DNA from: Rhodanobacteraceae bacterium
GTDB taxonomy: Bacteria; Pseudomonadota; Gammaproteobacteria; Xanthomonadales; Rhodanobacteraceae
Direction of reading: 5' to 3'
NCBI GenBank assembly: GCA_004299705.1
Contig: SCQS01000055.1
Span: 1 to 64,000 of the forward strand
DNA: 64,000 nucleotides
Shown: in pieces, positions 7,951 to 17,118 of the stretch
Position numbering within the stretch: position 1 is the stretch's first letter
Layout: every line of letters begins with the position of its first letter
Translations under genes and position numbers: made by a program
The notes under the pieces: model-generated
Seen by the model: only the letters and a program-made list of their open reading frames with translations
Told to the model about the DNA's origin: nothing
Databases searched by the model: none

Positions 7951-9438
7951 ATGCACGCGAGCGCCGACACCGATTCCCCGCTGCCCGGGGGTGGCAAGTT
8001 CATGGGGCATCCACGCCTTGTGTGGATGCTGTTCACGGTCACCATCGGTTTCAACTTCGCGTTCTACGGTTTTCGCGCCTTTCTCGCGCCGTACGTCGCC
8101 GACACGTTCTTCGCAAACCTCCCGCACGCCGAGGCGCTGAAGCAGGCGGACTTCCTGTTCGCGGGCTTCGGATCGCTCAACTACGCCCTGGCCATCCTGG
8201 GCGGCTGGGTCGCCGACAACGTGCTGGGTGAAGTGCAGTCGCTGCGGCTGGGGGTATGGTTGATCATCGCCGGGCTGCTGGCGATGGCCGTCCCGAACGA
8301 GGAAGTATTCCTCCTCGGACTCGCGTTCGACGTGCTGGCGGTGGGACTCACGATTCCGTTGACGGTCCTGGTCGGGCGCAACTACGCGCTCGATGACCCG
8401 AAGCGCGAGGCCGGTTACACCCTCTACTACATGGCCATCAACCTCGGCTCGTTCATCGCCCCGTTCATTTGTGCCGGCTGGGTCGCAGTTCACTACGGTT
8501 ACCGCTGGGGCTTCATTGCCGCCGCCGCAGGCGAGCTCGTCGCGGCGGTCGTCTTCGAATGGAGACACCGGCGCGTGACCGGGGCTCCGCAGCCGCCCCG
8601 CTTCAAACGCGCATGGTCCACGCCGGTGGTGACGATCATCACCATCGCGCTTGCGCCCCCGGCCGCATTCATGCTCGCCCACCCGGACGCGATGAACTGG
8701 TTCGTGTATGCGCTGTTCATCGCGCTGGTCGTGTATTTCGTGATCAGCAGCGTGCGCCGCGGCGAGCGGACACAGGGCCATCGCTATATCGCATTGCTGC
8801 TGTTGTTCATTCCGTACGTGGCGTTCTGGGCGCTGAGTCTGCTGAGCGCCAGCGCGATCAACTTCTTCGCGCGCGATTACGTGGCTCCGCTTTGGCATGG
8901 CAGCCTGCTGGGCCTGATTCCCTGGAGCTATCTGCTCTTCCAGTCGGCGAACCCGCTCTACATCCTGATCCTCGCAATACCGGTGGCCTTGTTGTGGCCC
9001 GCGCTCGACCGCCACGGGGTCAATCCGTCCACGCCGCGCAAGTTCGGCATCGGGTTGCTGCTGGTCGCACTGGGCTATGGCGTGCTGTGGTACGCCATCG
9101 AGTACCTGCAGTTGCCGGGCGGCAAGGTCGCGGCGTGGACGCTGGCGCTGTATTACCTCCTCGCGACCATCGGCGAGCTGGCGCTGTCACCCATCGGCTA
9201 CGGGCTCATCGGCAAACTTGCCGCATCCAACGAGACGTCGCTCGCGATGGGTGGCTGGTTCTTCGGGGTCGCGCTGTCCTACAACGTGGCCGGACAGATT
9301 GCCGCAACGACGACCGCGGGCGGCATCGCGCCGTACGCGGATGCCTCGAAGTGGCTGCTGGTCATCGGCGGCGGCATCGCCGTGATCTACCTGGTTGCGT
9401 CACCCGCCATCCTGAAACTGATGCACGGCGTCAAGTGA
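7951..9438 (+). CDS. POT-family proton-dependent oligopeptide transporter
   Basis: A 495-residue inner-membrane protein with about 12-14 hydrophobic segments. The segment GYTLYYMAINLGSFIAPFICAGW is close to the PTR2 signature of peptide/H+ symporters, and the N-terminal FYGFRAFLAPYVA resembles the family's helix 1. It lies between tryptophan and tyrosine catabolism genes, which fits import of peptides as amino-acid sources, but substrate is not readable. A hairpin abuts its start codon. Confidence 0.88.
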   Translation: MHASADTDSPLPGGGKFMGHPRLVWMLFTVTIGFNFAFYGFRAFLAPYVADTFFANLPHAEALKQADFLFAGFGSLNYALAILGGWVADNVLGEVQSLRLGVWLIIAGLLAMAVPNEEVFLLGLAFDVLAVGLTIPLTVLVGRNYALDDPKREAGYTLYYMAINLGSFIAPFICAGWVAVHYGYRWGFIAAAAGELVAAVVFEWRHRRVTGAPQPPRFKRAWSTPVVTIITIALAPPAAFMLAHPDAMNWFVYALFIALVVYFVISSVRRGERTQGHRYIALLLLFIPYVAFWALSLLSASAINFFARDYVAPLWHGSLLGLIPWSYLLFQSANPLYILILAIPVALLWPALDRHGVNPSTPRKFGIGLLLVALGYGVLWYAIEYLQLPGGKVAAWTLALYYLLATIGELALSPIGYGLIGKLAASNETSLAMGGWFFGVALSYNVAGQIAATTTAGGIAPYADASKWLLVIGGGIAVIYLVASPAILKLMHGVK

Positions 9439-9453
9439 GTGCAGGATGCACTC

Positions 9454-9490
9454 ATCCCGGACAGGCCATGGATGGCCGATGATCCGGGAT
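9454..9490. terminator. Nested inverted repeat between convergent genes
   Basis: ATCCCGG (9454) pairs with CCGGGAT (9484), and inside it GGCCAT pairs with ATGGCC. It sits between the convergent 3' ends of the transporter and the MarR gene, with no clear T-run. A bidirectional transcript end is plausible. Confidence 0.4.
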
Positions 9491-9503
9491 CCGATGCAAA
9501 CTG

Positions 9504-9950
9504 TTACGGCGAACCCGCCATCAGCTTGTCGAGGATGCGTGCAAGCCAGCGACCTTCTTCTTCGCTCAAGGCTTCCAAAAACTCGCGCTCATGGCCCCGC
9601 GCCAGCGGTGCCACCGCGTCATGGATGCGCCAACCGGCGGCGGACAGCCGCAGCACCGAGCGGCGTTTGTCTCCGTGGTGCACGCGGCGCAGCACGCGCC
9701 CCTTCGCCACCAGCCGGGCCAGCGCGCGGCTGATCGCCACCTTGTCCATCGCGGTCAGGCGCGCCACCGCGCGTGCCGACAGTCCCTCGCCGTCGTAACG
9801 CGCCAGCACCGCCATCACCCGCCATTCGGTGGTGCCGAGGTCGAAACGTTCGCGATACTCGCGCGCGATCGCCTCGCTGACCGTGTTGGACACGATCGAC
9901 AGCTGGTACGGAACGAATTTTTCCAGCTCGATGGGCGCATGTCGGGACAT
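9504..9950 (-). CDS. MarR-family transcriptional regulator
   Basis: A 148-residue winged-helix regulator. The TEWRVMAVLARY, ARAVARLTAMDKVAISRALARLVAKG and DKRRSVLRLSAAG segments are the MarR recognition helix and wing. It is divergent from hpd with about 210 bp between the start codons, so control of tyrosine degradation is likely, perhaps with an aromatic acid as ligand. A dyad in the shared region (9973-9986) is the best operator candidate. Confidence 0.92.
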   Translation of the reverse strand: MSRHAPIELEKFVPYQLSIVSNTVSEAIAREYRERFDLGTTEWRVMAVLARYDGEGLSARAVARLTAMDKVAISRALARLVAKGRVLRRVHHGDKRRSVLRLSAAGWRIHDAVAPLARGHEREFLEALSEEEGRWLARILDKLMAGSP

Positions 9951-9972
9951 GGGGCGGCGTCGCTTGCAAATG

Positions 9973-9986
9973 GTTTCACATGAAAC
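9973..9986. promoter_or_regulatory. Dyad GTTTCA-CA-TGAAAC, candidate MarR operator
   Basis: Two 6-base arms, GTTTCA and TGAAAC, flank a central CA, 22 bp upstream of the MarR start codon and in the hpd promoter region. A second weaker dyad ATTG...CAAT follows at 9988-10000. The 14-bp core is also one base away from the core of the chromosomal ParB site parS. Its position beside a MarR gene favours an operator. Confidence 0.5.
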
Positions 9987-10002
9987 TATTGTAATGCAAT
10001 CG

Positions 10003-10159
10003 TCCCTGATTGCGGCCTTGCCCGAGCCTGCCGCAATCCATCAAGTCTTTCGGCCCACCAACATCAGAACGGGCTTCAAAGCCGCCATCCCTGGCCGAGA
10101 GCTCCGTCCTGACTTTTCACCAAAAGCTCGCACCGCGAATACCTGCTTCGGAGACAACC
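10003..10159 (+). promoter_or_regulatory. hpd 5' leader sharing blocks with the kynA leader
   Basis: It contains TCCCTGATTGC (10003), CAGAACGGGCTTC (10065-10077) and CCTGACTTTTCAC (10108-10120), in the same order as the kynA leader, with about 26 extra bases between the last two. GGCTT and AAGCC form a hairpin at the second block. Conservation between two aromatic amino acid catabolic genes 3 kb apart suggests common control. Confidence 0.45.
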
Positions 10160-11248
10160 ATGAACGCACAACCCAATACCGGCATGCATCCGACCACGTT
10201 CGCCAACCCGATGGGGGTGGACGGTTTCGAGTTCGTGGAATTCGCCGCACCCGACCCGAAACAGCTGCACGACCTGTTCAAGCGCCTCGGCTTCACCGCG
10301 GTCGCCAGGCACAAAAGCAAAGCCATCACGCTGTACCGCCAGGGTGGCTGCAACCTGCTGGTCAACGAGCAGCCCGAATCGTTCGCCGCCGATTTCGCGA
10401 AAAAGCATGGACCGTGTGCCTGCGGGTTCGCGATCCGCTTCTCCAAACCCGCGTCCGAAGTCCTGAAGGCGACACTGGGCAACGGCGCCAGGGAAGCCAC
10501 CCACAAGGCCGATACCCGCGCCATCGACGCACCGGTGATCGAGGGCATCGGCGGCTGCATGCTGTACCTCGTCGATCGTTACGGCGCCAAGGGCTCGGTG
10601 TTCGACGATTACGAATGGCTGGTACCGCAAGCCCAGCGCCAACCGAAGGGCTTCGGGCTCACCTTCATCGACCACCTCACCCACAACCTGTATTTCGGCG
10701 AGATGGCCAAGTGGGCCGGCTACTACGAGCGCCTGTTCAACTTCCGCGAGATCCGCTATTTCGACATCAAGGGCGCCAAGACCGGCCTGGTGTCCAAGGC
10801 CATGACCGCACCGGACGGGATGGTGCGCATCCCGCTGAATGAATCCAGCGACCCGAAATCGCAGATCAACGAATACCTCGACGAGTACAAGGGCGAGGGC
10901 ATCCAGCACATCGCGCTGTTCACCGACAACATCTACGACACCGTGGAAGCCATGCGCAAGGCCGGCGTCGAGTTCCTCGACACCCCCGACACCTATTTCG
11001 AGGTGATCGACGTGCGCGTACCCAACCACGGCGAGGACGTGCCGCGGCTGGCGAAGAACAAGATCCTGATCGACGCCGACAAGGAAACCCACAAGAAACT
11101 TCTATTGCAGATCTTCACCCAGAACTGCATCGGCCCGATCTTCTTCGAGATCATCCAGCGCAAGGGCAACGAAGGCTTCGGCGAAGGCAACTTCCAGGCC
11201 CTGTTCGAATCCATCGAGCGCGACCAGATGAAGCGCGGCGTTCTTTGA
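10160..11248 (+). CDS. hpd: 4-hydroxyphenylpyruvate dioxygenase
   Basis: A 362-residue non-heme Fe(II) dioxygenase converting 4-hydroxyphenylpyruvate to homogentisate. Two VOC-type domains are visible. The iron ligands are the His in FIDHLTHNL, the His in GIQHIALFT and the Glu in [14 protein letters not shown] precedes the chosen ATG; the longer upstream frame is leader sequence. It is the first gene of the hpd-hmgA-fah operon, with 10 bp to hmgA. Confidence 0.97.
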   Translation: MNAQPNTGMHPTTFANPMGVDGFEFVEFAAPDPKQLHDLFKRLGFTAVARHKSKAITLYRQGGCNLLVNEQPESFAADFAKKHGPCACGFAIRFSKPASEVLKATLGNGAREATHKADTRAIDAPVIEGIGGCMLYLVDRYGAKGSVFDDYEWLVPQAQRQPKGFGLTFIDHLTHNLYFGEMAKWAGYYERLFNFREIRYFDIKGAKTGLVSKAMTAPDGMVRIPLNESSDPKSQINEYLDEYKGEGIQHIALFTDNIYDTVEAMRKAGVEFLDTPDTYFEVIDVRVPNHGEDVPRLAKNKILIDADKETHKKLLLQIFTQNCIGPIFFEIIQRKGNEGFGEGNFQALFESIERDQMKRGVL

Positions 11249-11258
11249 GAATCCTCCC

Positions 11259-12566
11259 ATGAACCGCGCCTACCTTACCGGCTTCGGCAACGAACACTCG
11301 AGCGAGGCGCTGGCCGGCGCGCTGCCGGTCGGACAGAACTCGCCACAGAAGGTGCCGTACGGACTATTCGCGGAGCAGTTGTCGGGCACCGCGTTCACCG
11401 CGCCGCGCCACGCCAACCGCCGCAGTTGGCTGTACCGCATCCGCCCGACCGCGCTGCACGGCAGCTTCGCGGCATACACACACCCGCATTGCCACAACCG
11501 TTTCGACGAGGCCTCCACCCCGCCGGACCAGATGCGCTGGAGTCCGTTTCCGCTTCCGACCGCACCCACCGATTTCGTGGACGGCCTGTTCACGATGGCC
11601 GGCAACGGCAGCGCTGCGGCCCGCACCGGCACCGGCATCCACCTGTACGCCTGCAACCAGCCGATGCAGGATCGCTACTTCTACGACGCCGATGGCGAAT
11701 TGCTGGTCGTGCCGCAGCAGGGGCGGCTCGCCATCGCCACCGAACTCGGCGTGCTGGAAATCGAGCCGCAGCAGGTCGCGTTGATCCCGCGCGGCGTGCG
11801 CTTCAAGGTGGAACTGCCGGACGGCGCCTCGCGCGGCTATATCTGCGAGAACTTCGGCGAACCGCTGCGCTTGCCGGAACTCGGACCGATTGGCTCCAAC
11901 TGCCTCGCGAACGCACGCGATTTCGAGGCCCCGGTCGCAGCGTACGAAGATGTCGAAGGCGAATTCGAACTGATCGCGAAGTTCCAGGGCAACCTGTGGC
12001 GTGCGCCGATCAACCACTCGCCGCTGGACGTGGTGGCGTGGCACGGCACCCACGTGCCCTATCGCTACGATCTGCGCCGCTTCAACACCATCGGCTCGAT
12101 CTCTTACGACCACCCCGATCCGTCGATCTTCACGGTGCTGACCTCGCCCTCCGACACGGCCGGCACCGCCAACATGGACTTCGCGATCTTTCCGCCGCGC
12201 TGGCTGGTGGCCGAACATACCTTCCGGCCGCCGTGGTTCCACCGCAACGTCGCATCCGAATTCATGGGCCTGATCCACGGCGAGTACGACGCCAAGGACG
12301 CCAGCGCGGGCGGCGGCTTCGTGCCGGGCGGCGCCAGCTTGCACAACTGCATGTCAGGACACGGCCCGGATGCCGCGAGCCACGCCAAGGCGCTGGCGAC
12401 GGATACGTCCAAACCCCAGCACGTCCTCGATACCATGGCCTTCATGTTCGAAACGCGCTGCGTGATCCATCCCACAAGGCAGGCCCTCGACGCACCGCAA
12501 CGCCAGCGCGACTACCAACATTGTTGGCAAGGCCTGCAAAAACATTTCGACCCTTCGAAACGCTGA
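11259..12566 (+). CDS. hmgA: Homogentisate 1,2-dioxygenase
   Basis: A 435-residue Fe(II) ring-cleaving enzyme producing maleylacetoacetate. The N-terminus [13 protein letters not shown] and the segments [42 protein letters not shown] and [15 protein letters not shown] contain the family's iron-binding His/Glu residues. The length fits the family. It lies in the operon directly after hpd and 15 bp before the fah-like gene. Confidence 0.97.
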   Translation: MNRAYLTGFGNEHSSEALAGALPVGQNSPQKVPYGLFAEQLSGTAFTAPRHANRRSWLYRIRPTALHGSFAAYTHPHCHNRFDEASTPPDQMRWSPFPLPTAPTDFVDGLFTMAGNGSAAARTGTGIHLYACNQPMQDRYFYDADGELLVVPQQGRLAIATELGVLEIEPQQVALIPRGVRFKVELPDGASRGYICENFGEPLRLPELGPIGSNCLANARDFEAPVAAYEDVEGEFELIAKFQGNLWRAPINHSPLDVVAWHGTHVPYRYDLRRFNTIGSISYDHPDPSIFTVLTSPSDTAGTANMDFAIFPPRWLVAEHTFRPPWFHRNVASEFMGLIHGEYDAKDASAGGGFVPGGASLHNCMSGHGPDAASHAKALATDTSKPQHVLDTMAFMFETRCVIHPTRQALDAPQRQRDYQHCWQGLQKHFDPSKR

Positions 12567-12581
12567 TCGCAAAGGATCAAC

Positions 12582-13577
12582 ATGAAGCTCGCAACCCTCA
12601 AGGAAGGCGGCCGCGATGGAACCTTGATCGTCGTCAGCCGCGACCTCGCCCATGGCGTGCGCGCAGCCGGCATCGCGCCCACCCTGCAGGCTGCACTGGA
12701 CGACTGGCACCGCACTGCCCCGCGCCTGCACGCGCTGTACGACGCGCTGTGCCTGCACCGGCACAAGGCCGTGGAGAATGCCTTCGAACTCGACTTCCGC
12801 GCGCTGGCCGCGCCACTGCCGCGTGCCTACGAATTCGTGGACGGCAGCGCCTACCTGCCGCACGTCGAACGCGTGCGCCGTGCGCGCGGCGCGACGGTGC
12901 CGGAAACCTTCTACAGCGATCCACTGATGTACCAGGCCACCAGCGCCGGCTTCCTCGGGCCGCGCGACCCGGTGCGGGTACCCAGCGAAGACTACGGCAT
13001 CGATCTCGAAGCCGAAGTCGTGGTGGTCACCGACGACGTGCCGATGGCGGTGACGCCCGAGCACGCCGCGCACCACATCCAACTGGTCGGCCTGGTCAAC
13101 GATGTCAGCTTGCGCAACCTGATTCCCGCCGAACTCGCCAAAGGTTTCGGCTTCCTGCAATCCAAGCCGCGCTCGGCGCTGTCGCCGGTGCTGGCAACGC
13201 CCGACGAACTGCGCGACACTTGGCGCGACAACAAGGTGCACTTGCCGATGCGCACCTGGATCAACGGCCAATGGTTCGGCGAAGCCGAGGCCGGCGAGGA
13301 CATGCAGTTCAATTTCGCGCAGCTCATTGCGCACGCGGCCAAGACGCGCCCGCTCGCGGCGGGCACCCTGGTCGGCTCGGGCACCATCGCCAACCAGGAC
13401 ACGTCGCGTGGGGCGTCCTGTCTAGCCGAGCAGCGCACCGTCGAAAAGCTGCGCGACGGCGAGGCCATGACGCCGTTCCTGAAATACGGCGACACCGTGA
13501 AGATCGACATGCACGACGTCGAGGGCAACTCGATCTTCGGCTCCATAGAACAGAGCATCGAGCCGCCGGGCAACTGA
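12582..13577 (+). CDS. Fumarylacetoacetate hydrolase family protein
   Basis: A 331-residue hydrolase expected to split fumarylacetoacetate into fumarate and acetoacetate. The metal-binding acidic residues fall in DLEAEVVVVTDD and VNDVSLRNL; the C-terminal MHDVEGNSIFGSIEQ is typical. It completes the homogentisate route except for maleylacetoacetate isomerase, which is not found in the window and may be encoded elsewhere. Start codon follows an AAAGGA ribosome site. Confidence 0.92.
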   Translation: MKLATLKEGGRDGTLIVVSRDLAHGVRAAGIAPTLQAALDDWHRTAPRLHALYDALCLHRHKAVENAFELDFRALAAPLPRAYEFVDGSAYLPHVERVRRARGATVPETFYSDPLMYQATSAGFLGPRDPVRVPSEDYGIDLEAEVVVVTDDVPMAVTPEHAAHHIQLVGLVNDVSLRNLIPAELAKGFGFLQSKPRSALSPVLATPDELRDTWRDNKVHLPMRTWINGQWFGEAEAGEDMQFNFAQLIAHAAKTRPLAAGTLVGSGTIANQDTSRGASCLAEQRTVEKLRDGEAMTPFLKYGDTVKIDMHDVEGNSIFGSIEQSIEPPGN

Positions 13578-13646
13578 AACCCGAGGCTGCTGTAAAATCG
13601 TTACCTGATCGGCGGCGATGCCGCCGTCTGGCAGCCGAGCACCCCC

Positions 13647-14420
13647 ATGGAATCGCACTCGCCATCCCCCCGCGAAAACGCGCCGCAGGAACGCCGTACC
13701 GGCATTCCCTCGAACGACGGCGACGCCGAGCACTTCTGTTCGAGCTGCGCCTTCGCCGAAGCCTGTGCGGTCGCGGGTTACGGCAGGCCGGAACTCAGCG
13801 ATCTGCAGTGCCTGGTCGAACACGTCGGCCCGTTCGAGCCCGGCCAGCGCGTGTTCCGCTCGGGCGATCCATTCCGTGCGCTGTATGCGGTGCGCGACGG
13901 CATGATCAAGACCACCATGGTCGATGCCGAAGGCCGCGAGCAGGTGTTGGGCTTCTACCTGCCGGGCGAACTGGTGGGCCTGGACGCGATCTACCCCGAA
14001 CACTACCCGTGCGACGCGATCGCACTGGAACCCACCCATTGCTGCCGCTTCTCGTTTCCGGCGATGAGCGCGCTGGCGGCGCGCCAACCCAAGATCCAGC
14101 AGCACCTGTTCCGCCTGCTCTCGAAGGAACTCGGTTCGGCAGCGTTGCTGGCCGGCGACCATTCGGCGGACGAACGCCTGGCCGCGTTCCTGATCGACCT
14201 TGGCGATCGCTATGCCTCGCGCGGATTGTCCGGCACGCAATTCCGGCTCAGCATGGCGCGCTCCGACATCGCCAATTACCTGCGCCTCGCCGCGGAAACC
14301 GTCAGCCGTGTGCTCGGCCGCTTCCGCGAACAAAAGCTGATCGCGATCGACGGGCGCAGCGTCGAACTGTTGGATCCACCGCGGCTGCGCGAGTTGGCGC
14401 GCTGCGTGCTGAATGTCTGA
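13647..14420 (+). CDS. fnr: FNR-type oxygen-sensing transcriptional regulator
   Basis: A 257-residue CRP/FNR-family protein. The N-terminal cysteines C31, C34 and C40 (CSSCAFAEAC) and C122 (YPCDA) match the four [4Fe-4S] ligands of classical Fnr. A cNMP-fold domain follows, then a HTH (MARSDIANYLRLAAETVSRVLGRF) with the recognition helix expected for TTGAT-N4-ATCAA sites. It probably activates the cbb3-type oxidase about 9 kb away, where a partial site is present. Confidence 0.93.
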   Translation: MESHSPSPRENAPQERRTGIPSNDGDAEHFCSSCAFAEACAVAGYGRPELSDLQCLVEHVGPFEPGQRVFRSGDPFRALYAVRDGMIKTTMVDAEGREQVLGFYLPGELVGLDAIYPEHYPCDAIALEPTHCCRFSFPAMSALAARQPKIQQHLFRLLSKELGSAALLAGDHSADERLAAFLIDLGDRYASRGLSGTQFRLSMARSDIANYLRLAAETVSRVLGRFREQKLIAIDGRSVELLDPPRLRELARCVLNV

Positions 14421-14440
14421 TTTCCCGGAGTCGACAACAG

Positions 14441-14529
14441 CGCTTGACACGGATGGACGCGGATGGACACGGATTTGCATCCGGCTTTCGATTCATCCGC
14501 GTTCATCCATGTGAATCCGCGTCAAAAGC
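14441..14529. repeat. Dispersed palindrome (GGATGGACACGGAT family), copy 1
   Basis: CTTGACACGGATGGACGCGGAT on the left mirrors CATCCATGTGAATCCGCGTCAA on the right, giving a long imperfect hairpin. Related copies lie at 48865-48950 and 54049-54123. All three are intergenic. Confidence 0.65.
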
Positions 14530-14656
14530 CTTTTGAAACCAGGCGTGGCGTTTGCACCAACGCGGGGGCCTTGTAGAACTGGATGCAATGCGCAGGGTCA
14601 ATGCGCTTCGGCGTAACAGCCTGCATACTCTCACCCCTGCCACCCGACGATCCGAC

Positions 14657-15052
14657 ATGGCCGCGTGGTTCCTGCAAATCCTGTGGATTCACGTCGGCTG
14701 CGTGATCGCATCGGGCAGCCTGTTCTTCACCCGCGGCTGCATGGTGCTGGCCGGCTGGCGCGCCGCCAATCACACGGCCCTGCGCTGGATTTCGGTGCTG
14801 ATCGACATGCTGCTGCTGGCTGCGGCGATCGCGTTGACCACCATCATCCACCAGTACCCTTTCGTGCAGGCATGGCTGACCGTCAAGGTGGTCCTGCTGG
14901 TGGCCTACATCGTGCTGGGCACGTTCGCCCTGAAACGCGGGCGCACTCGCGCGGTGCGCGCCACCTGCTTCGTGGCGGCCGTCGTGGTGTTCCTGTTCAT
15001 CGTGACGGTCGCCCGCACGCAAAACCCGTTCGGGCTGTTCGCTCAACTGTGA
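14657..15052 (+). CDS. SirB2-like membrane protein
   Basis: A 131-residue protein with four hydrophobic segments (for example WIHVGCVIASGSLFFTRG and LTVKVVLLVAYIVLGTFALKR). The pattern and length fit the SirB2 family of small inner-membrane proteins of unknown function. I used the ATG at MAAWFLQ; an upstream in-frame extension is polar and unlike the family. It converges with the desaturase, 3 bp apart. Confidence 0.8.
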   Translation: MAAWFLQILWIHVGCVIASGSLFFTRGCMVLAGWRAANHTALRWISVLIDMLLLAAAIALTTIIHQYPFVQAWLTVKVVLLVAYIVLGTFALKRGRTRAVRATCFVAAVVVFLFIVTVARTQNPFGLFAQL

Positions 15053-15055
15053 GGG

Positions 15056-15967
15056 TTACGCGGCCTTGGCAGGCTGCCCGACTTGCGTGCGCGCCGACGG
15101 CTGTCGATCCATGAAGCCCAGTGCGTGGCACCAGTGCATCACGTGCACGCCCTTGGCGCGCTGCTCGTCGCGGATCGAATCGCGCAGCTCCACCATTTTG
15201 GTCCAGTGCACCTTGGGCCGGTAGTGGTGCTCGGCGTGGAAGCCGTTGTACAGCCAGATCCAGTTGTAGAACTTGTTGTAGGTGCTGACACCCCACGCGA
15301 TCGGCTCGTCGGGATTGCCCTTCAGGTGCTCGTAGTAGCCGTTCAACGACGACAGCGACTGGCCGAGGTAGTAGAACGGCACCAGGCACAGGAATGCGCG
15401 CCAGTCGTAGACCAGGCAGGCCAGGTACACCACGATGAAGGTGACCATCTCGATGCGCACCCAGCGCGCGCGCTCGGGATGTTTTTCCTTGAGGCGCGTG
15501 TAGCACTCACCGATGTCGTCGCGGAAGAACGACAGGAAGGTGTACGCCCACACATTTTCCGGCTTGCCGTCCTTGCCGTGGCGGTAGATCGAGATCGGGT
15601 CGATGGTGGTGCCGTTCTTGCCGACGCGATCCATGTTGCCGACGTGGTGGCGCAGGTGCACGCTGCGGTACCACTCCTGGCTGAAGCCATCGACCAGCGA
15701 GAACAGGAAGCTGTAGACGCGATTCAGCCACGCCCACTTGAAGAACTCGTTGTGGATGAAGCTGTGGCTCGGCCCGTTGATCGACCACGAGATGCTGATC
15801 GAATAGATGAACGCGCACGGGATCCACAACCACCACGGGGTCTGGTGGAAACCGAAGAACAGCCATGCGAGGAACGCGACATGCCCCAGCACCATCAGCG
15901 CGGGGATCGTGTCCCACGCGGTCCAGGCGAAGAACAGGCGGCGGGGTTTGGCGGGTACGGTATTCAT
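15056..15967 (-). CDS. Fatty acid desaturase
   Basis: A 303-residue integral membrane di-iron desaturase. The three His boxes are visible: HSFIH, HLRHH and HAEHH, between hydrophobic segments. It would introduce a double bond into a membrane acyl chain or a related lipid; the substrate is not readable. The start is an ATG at 15967; a GTG four codons upstream is an alternative. No redox partner is nearby. Confidence 0.88.
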   Translation of the reverse strand: MNTVPAKPRRLFFAWTAWDTIPALMVLGHVAFLAWLFFGFHQTPWWLWIPCAFIYSISISWSINGPSHSFIHNEFFKWAWLNRVYSFLFSLVDGFSQEWYRSVHLRHHVGNMDRVGKNGTTIDPISIYRHGKDGKPENVWAYTFLSFFRDDIGECYTRLKEKHPERARWVRIEMVTFIVVYLACLVYDWRAFLCLVPFYYLGQSLSSLNGYYEHLKGNPDEPIAWGVSTYNKFYNWIWLYNGFHAEHHYRPKVHWTKMVELRDSIRDEQRAKGVHVMHWCHALGFMDRQPSARTQVGQPAKAA

Positions 15968-16182
15968 TGCTGCGCACACGAATGGAGAACGGACGGCGCC
16001 AGCGCAGCCGCTGGCCCGAACGCCATTTTACGACGTTGCGGAGGATGCCATGCAAAGCATCCCGAAAGCCGGTTCAGGCAGTATGCCGGGTCGGCCTTTC
16101 GGCTGGCTTGCGTGGCTATCTGGGATCCAGCCGATGGTCACGCAAAACGGCGTCTTTTACTCAAAGCCGCGATAATGCTCGC

Positions 16183-17118
16183 ATGCCAGCTCATCTCCGC
16201 ATCCTCGACACCGACGCCAGCGTCGACGCCGCCGCACTCGCTGGCGCCGCGCCGTGGGCGTCGGTGACGCACGTAGAGCTTGCCGATCTCGGCCCGAAGT
16301 TGCGCCTGTGGAGCCGGCGCAAATACATCGACGCCGCGCGCGCGCGGATCGGCGCCGCTGCCGATCTGCGCCCATCCATCACCTTCATGGGTTCGGGCGA
16401 TTTTCACCACCTTGCCGCATTGCTGGCCGAGCGCGTGGAGGAACCCTTCACCCTGCTGCACTTCGACAACCATCCGGACTGGGTGCGGCTGGCGCCGCGC
16501 TGGCATTGCGGCGCGTGGGTGAACCGGGCGCTCGCATTGCCGAACGTGCAACGCGTCGTCACCGTGGGCGTGTGCAGCGACGACCTGGTCGATCCGGGCC
16601 GCAAGGGCGGCAACCTGCCGGCGCTCGACGCTGGTCGGTTGGCACTGTTTCCATGGCAACACGCACCCTCGCGGGTTCGCCGCCACACCGCCGACGGCCC
16701 CGGACACGCGTGGCGCGACGGCCAGATTAAATGGCGCAATCTCGCGGAAATGCCGCTACCCGACGCAATCGACATGGTGCTGTCCTCGATCCCGACCGAA
16801 GCCGTCTGGATCACCATCGACAAGGACGTGTTGCCCGAGCGCGAAGCCTTGACCAACTGGGACCAGGGCCAGATGCCGCTGGCCGCGTTGCTCGCGATGT
16901 TGCAGGCGACCGGGCAACGCAAGCGTGTGCTGGGCGCCGACATCTGCGGCGAATACTCGCCGCCGCGCCACGCCAATTGGTTCAAGCGAATCGAGGCGCG
17001 GATGGACCAGCCGGCGCGCGACGCGACGGATCGGCAGCGGATCGAAGACAATACGCGCACCGACTGCGCACTGGCGCAAACCCTCATCGAAGCTTGCACC
17101 ACGCCCGCCGCCGCATGA
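16183..17118 (+). CDS. Arginase/ureohydrolase-fold protein
   Basis: A 311-residue protein. Metal-site motifs of the ureohydrolase fold are present: GSGDFHHL, LLHFDNHPDWV (for HxDxHxD) and ITIDKDVLP (DxD). The replacement of the usual DAH by DNH and the overall divergence make arginase activity uncertain. An ATG was chosen where homology-like sequence begins; the upstream frame is not coding-like. Its stop overlaps the start of the next gene (ATGA), so the two are translationally coupled. Confidence 0.75.
   Translation: MPAHLRILDTDASVDAAALAGAAPWASVTHVELADLGPKLRLWSRRKYIDAARARIGAAADLRPSITFMGSGDFHHLAALLAERVEEPFTLLHFDNHPDWVRLAPRWHCGAWVNRALALPNVQRVVTVGVCSDDLVDPGRKGGNLPALDAGRLALFPWQHAPSRVRRHTADGPGHAWRDGQIKWRNLAEMPLPDAIDMVLSSIPTEAVWITIDKDVLPEREALTNWDQGQMPLAALLAMLQATGQRKRVLGADICGEYSPPRHANWFKRIEARMDQPARDATDRQRIEDNTRTDCALAQTLIEACTTPAAA

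Noticed and set aside
11426-14536. A 1036-codon open frame on the plus strand
   Set aside because: It is antiphase to hmgA, fah and fnr, which have clear conserved motifs; its translation is Arg/Ala/Gly-rich low-complexity sequence typical of high-GC shadows.
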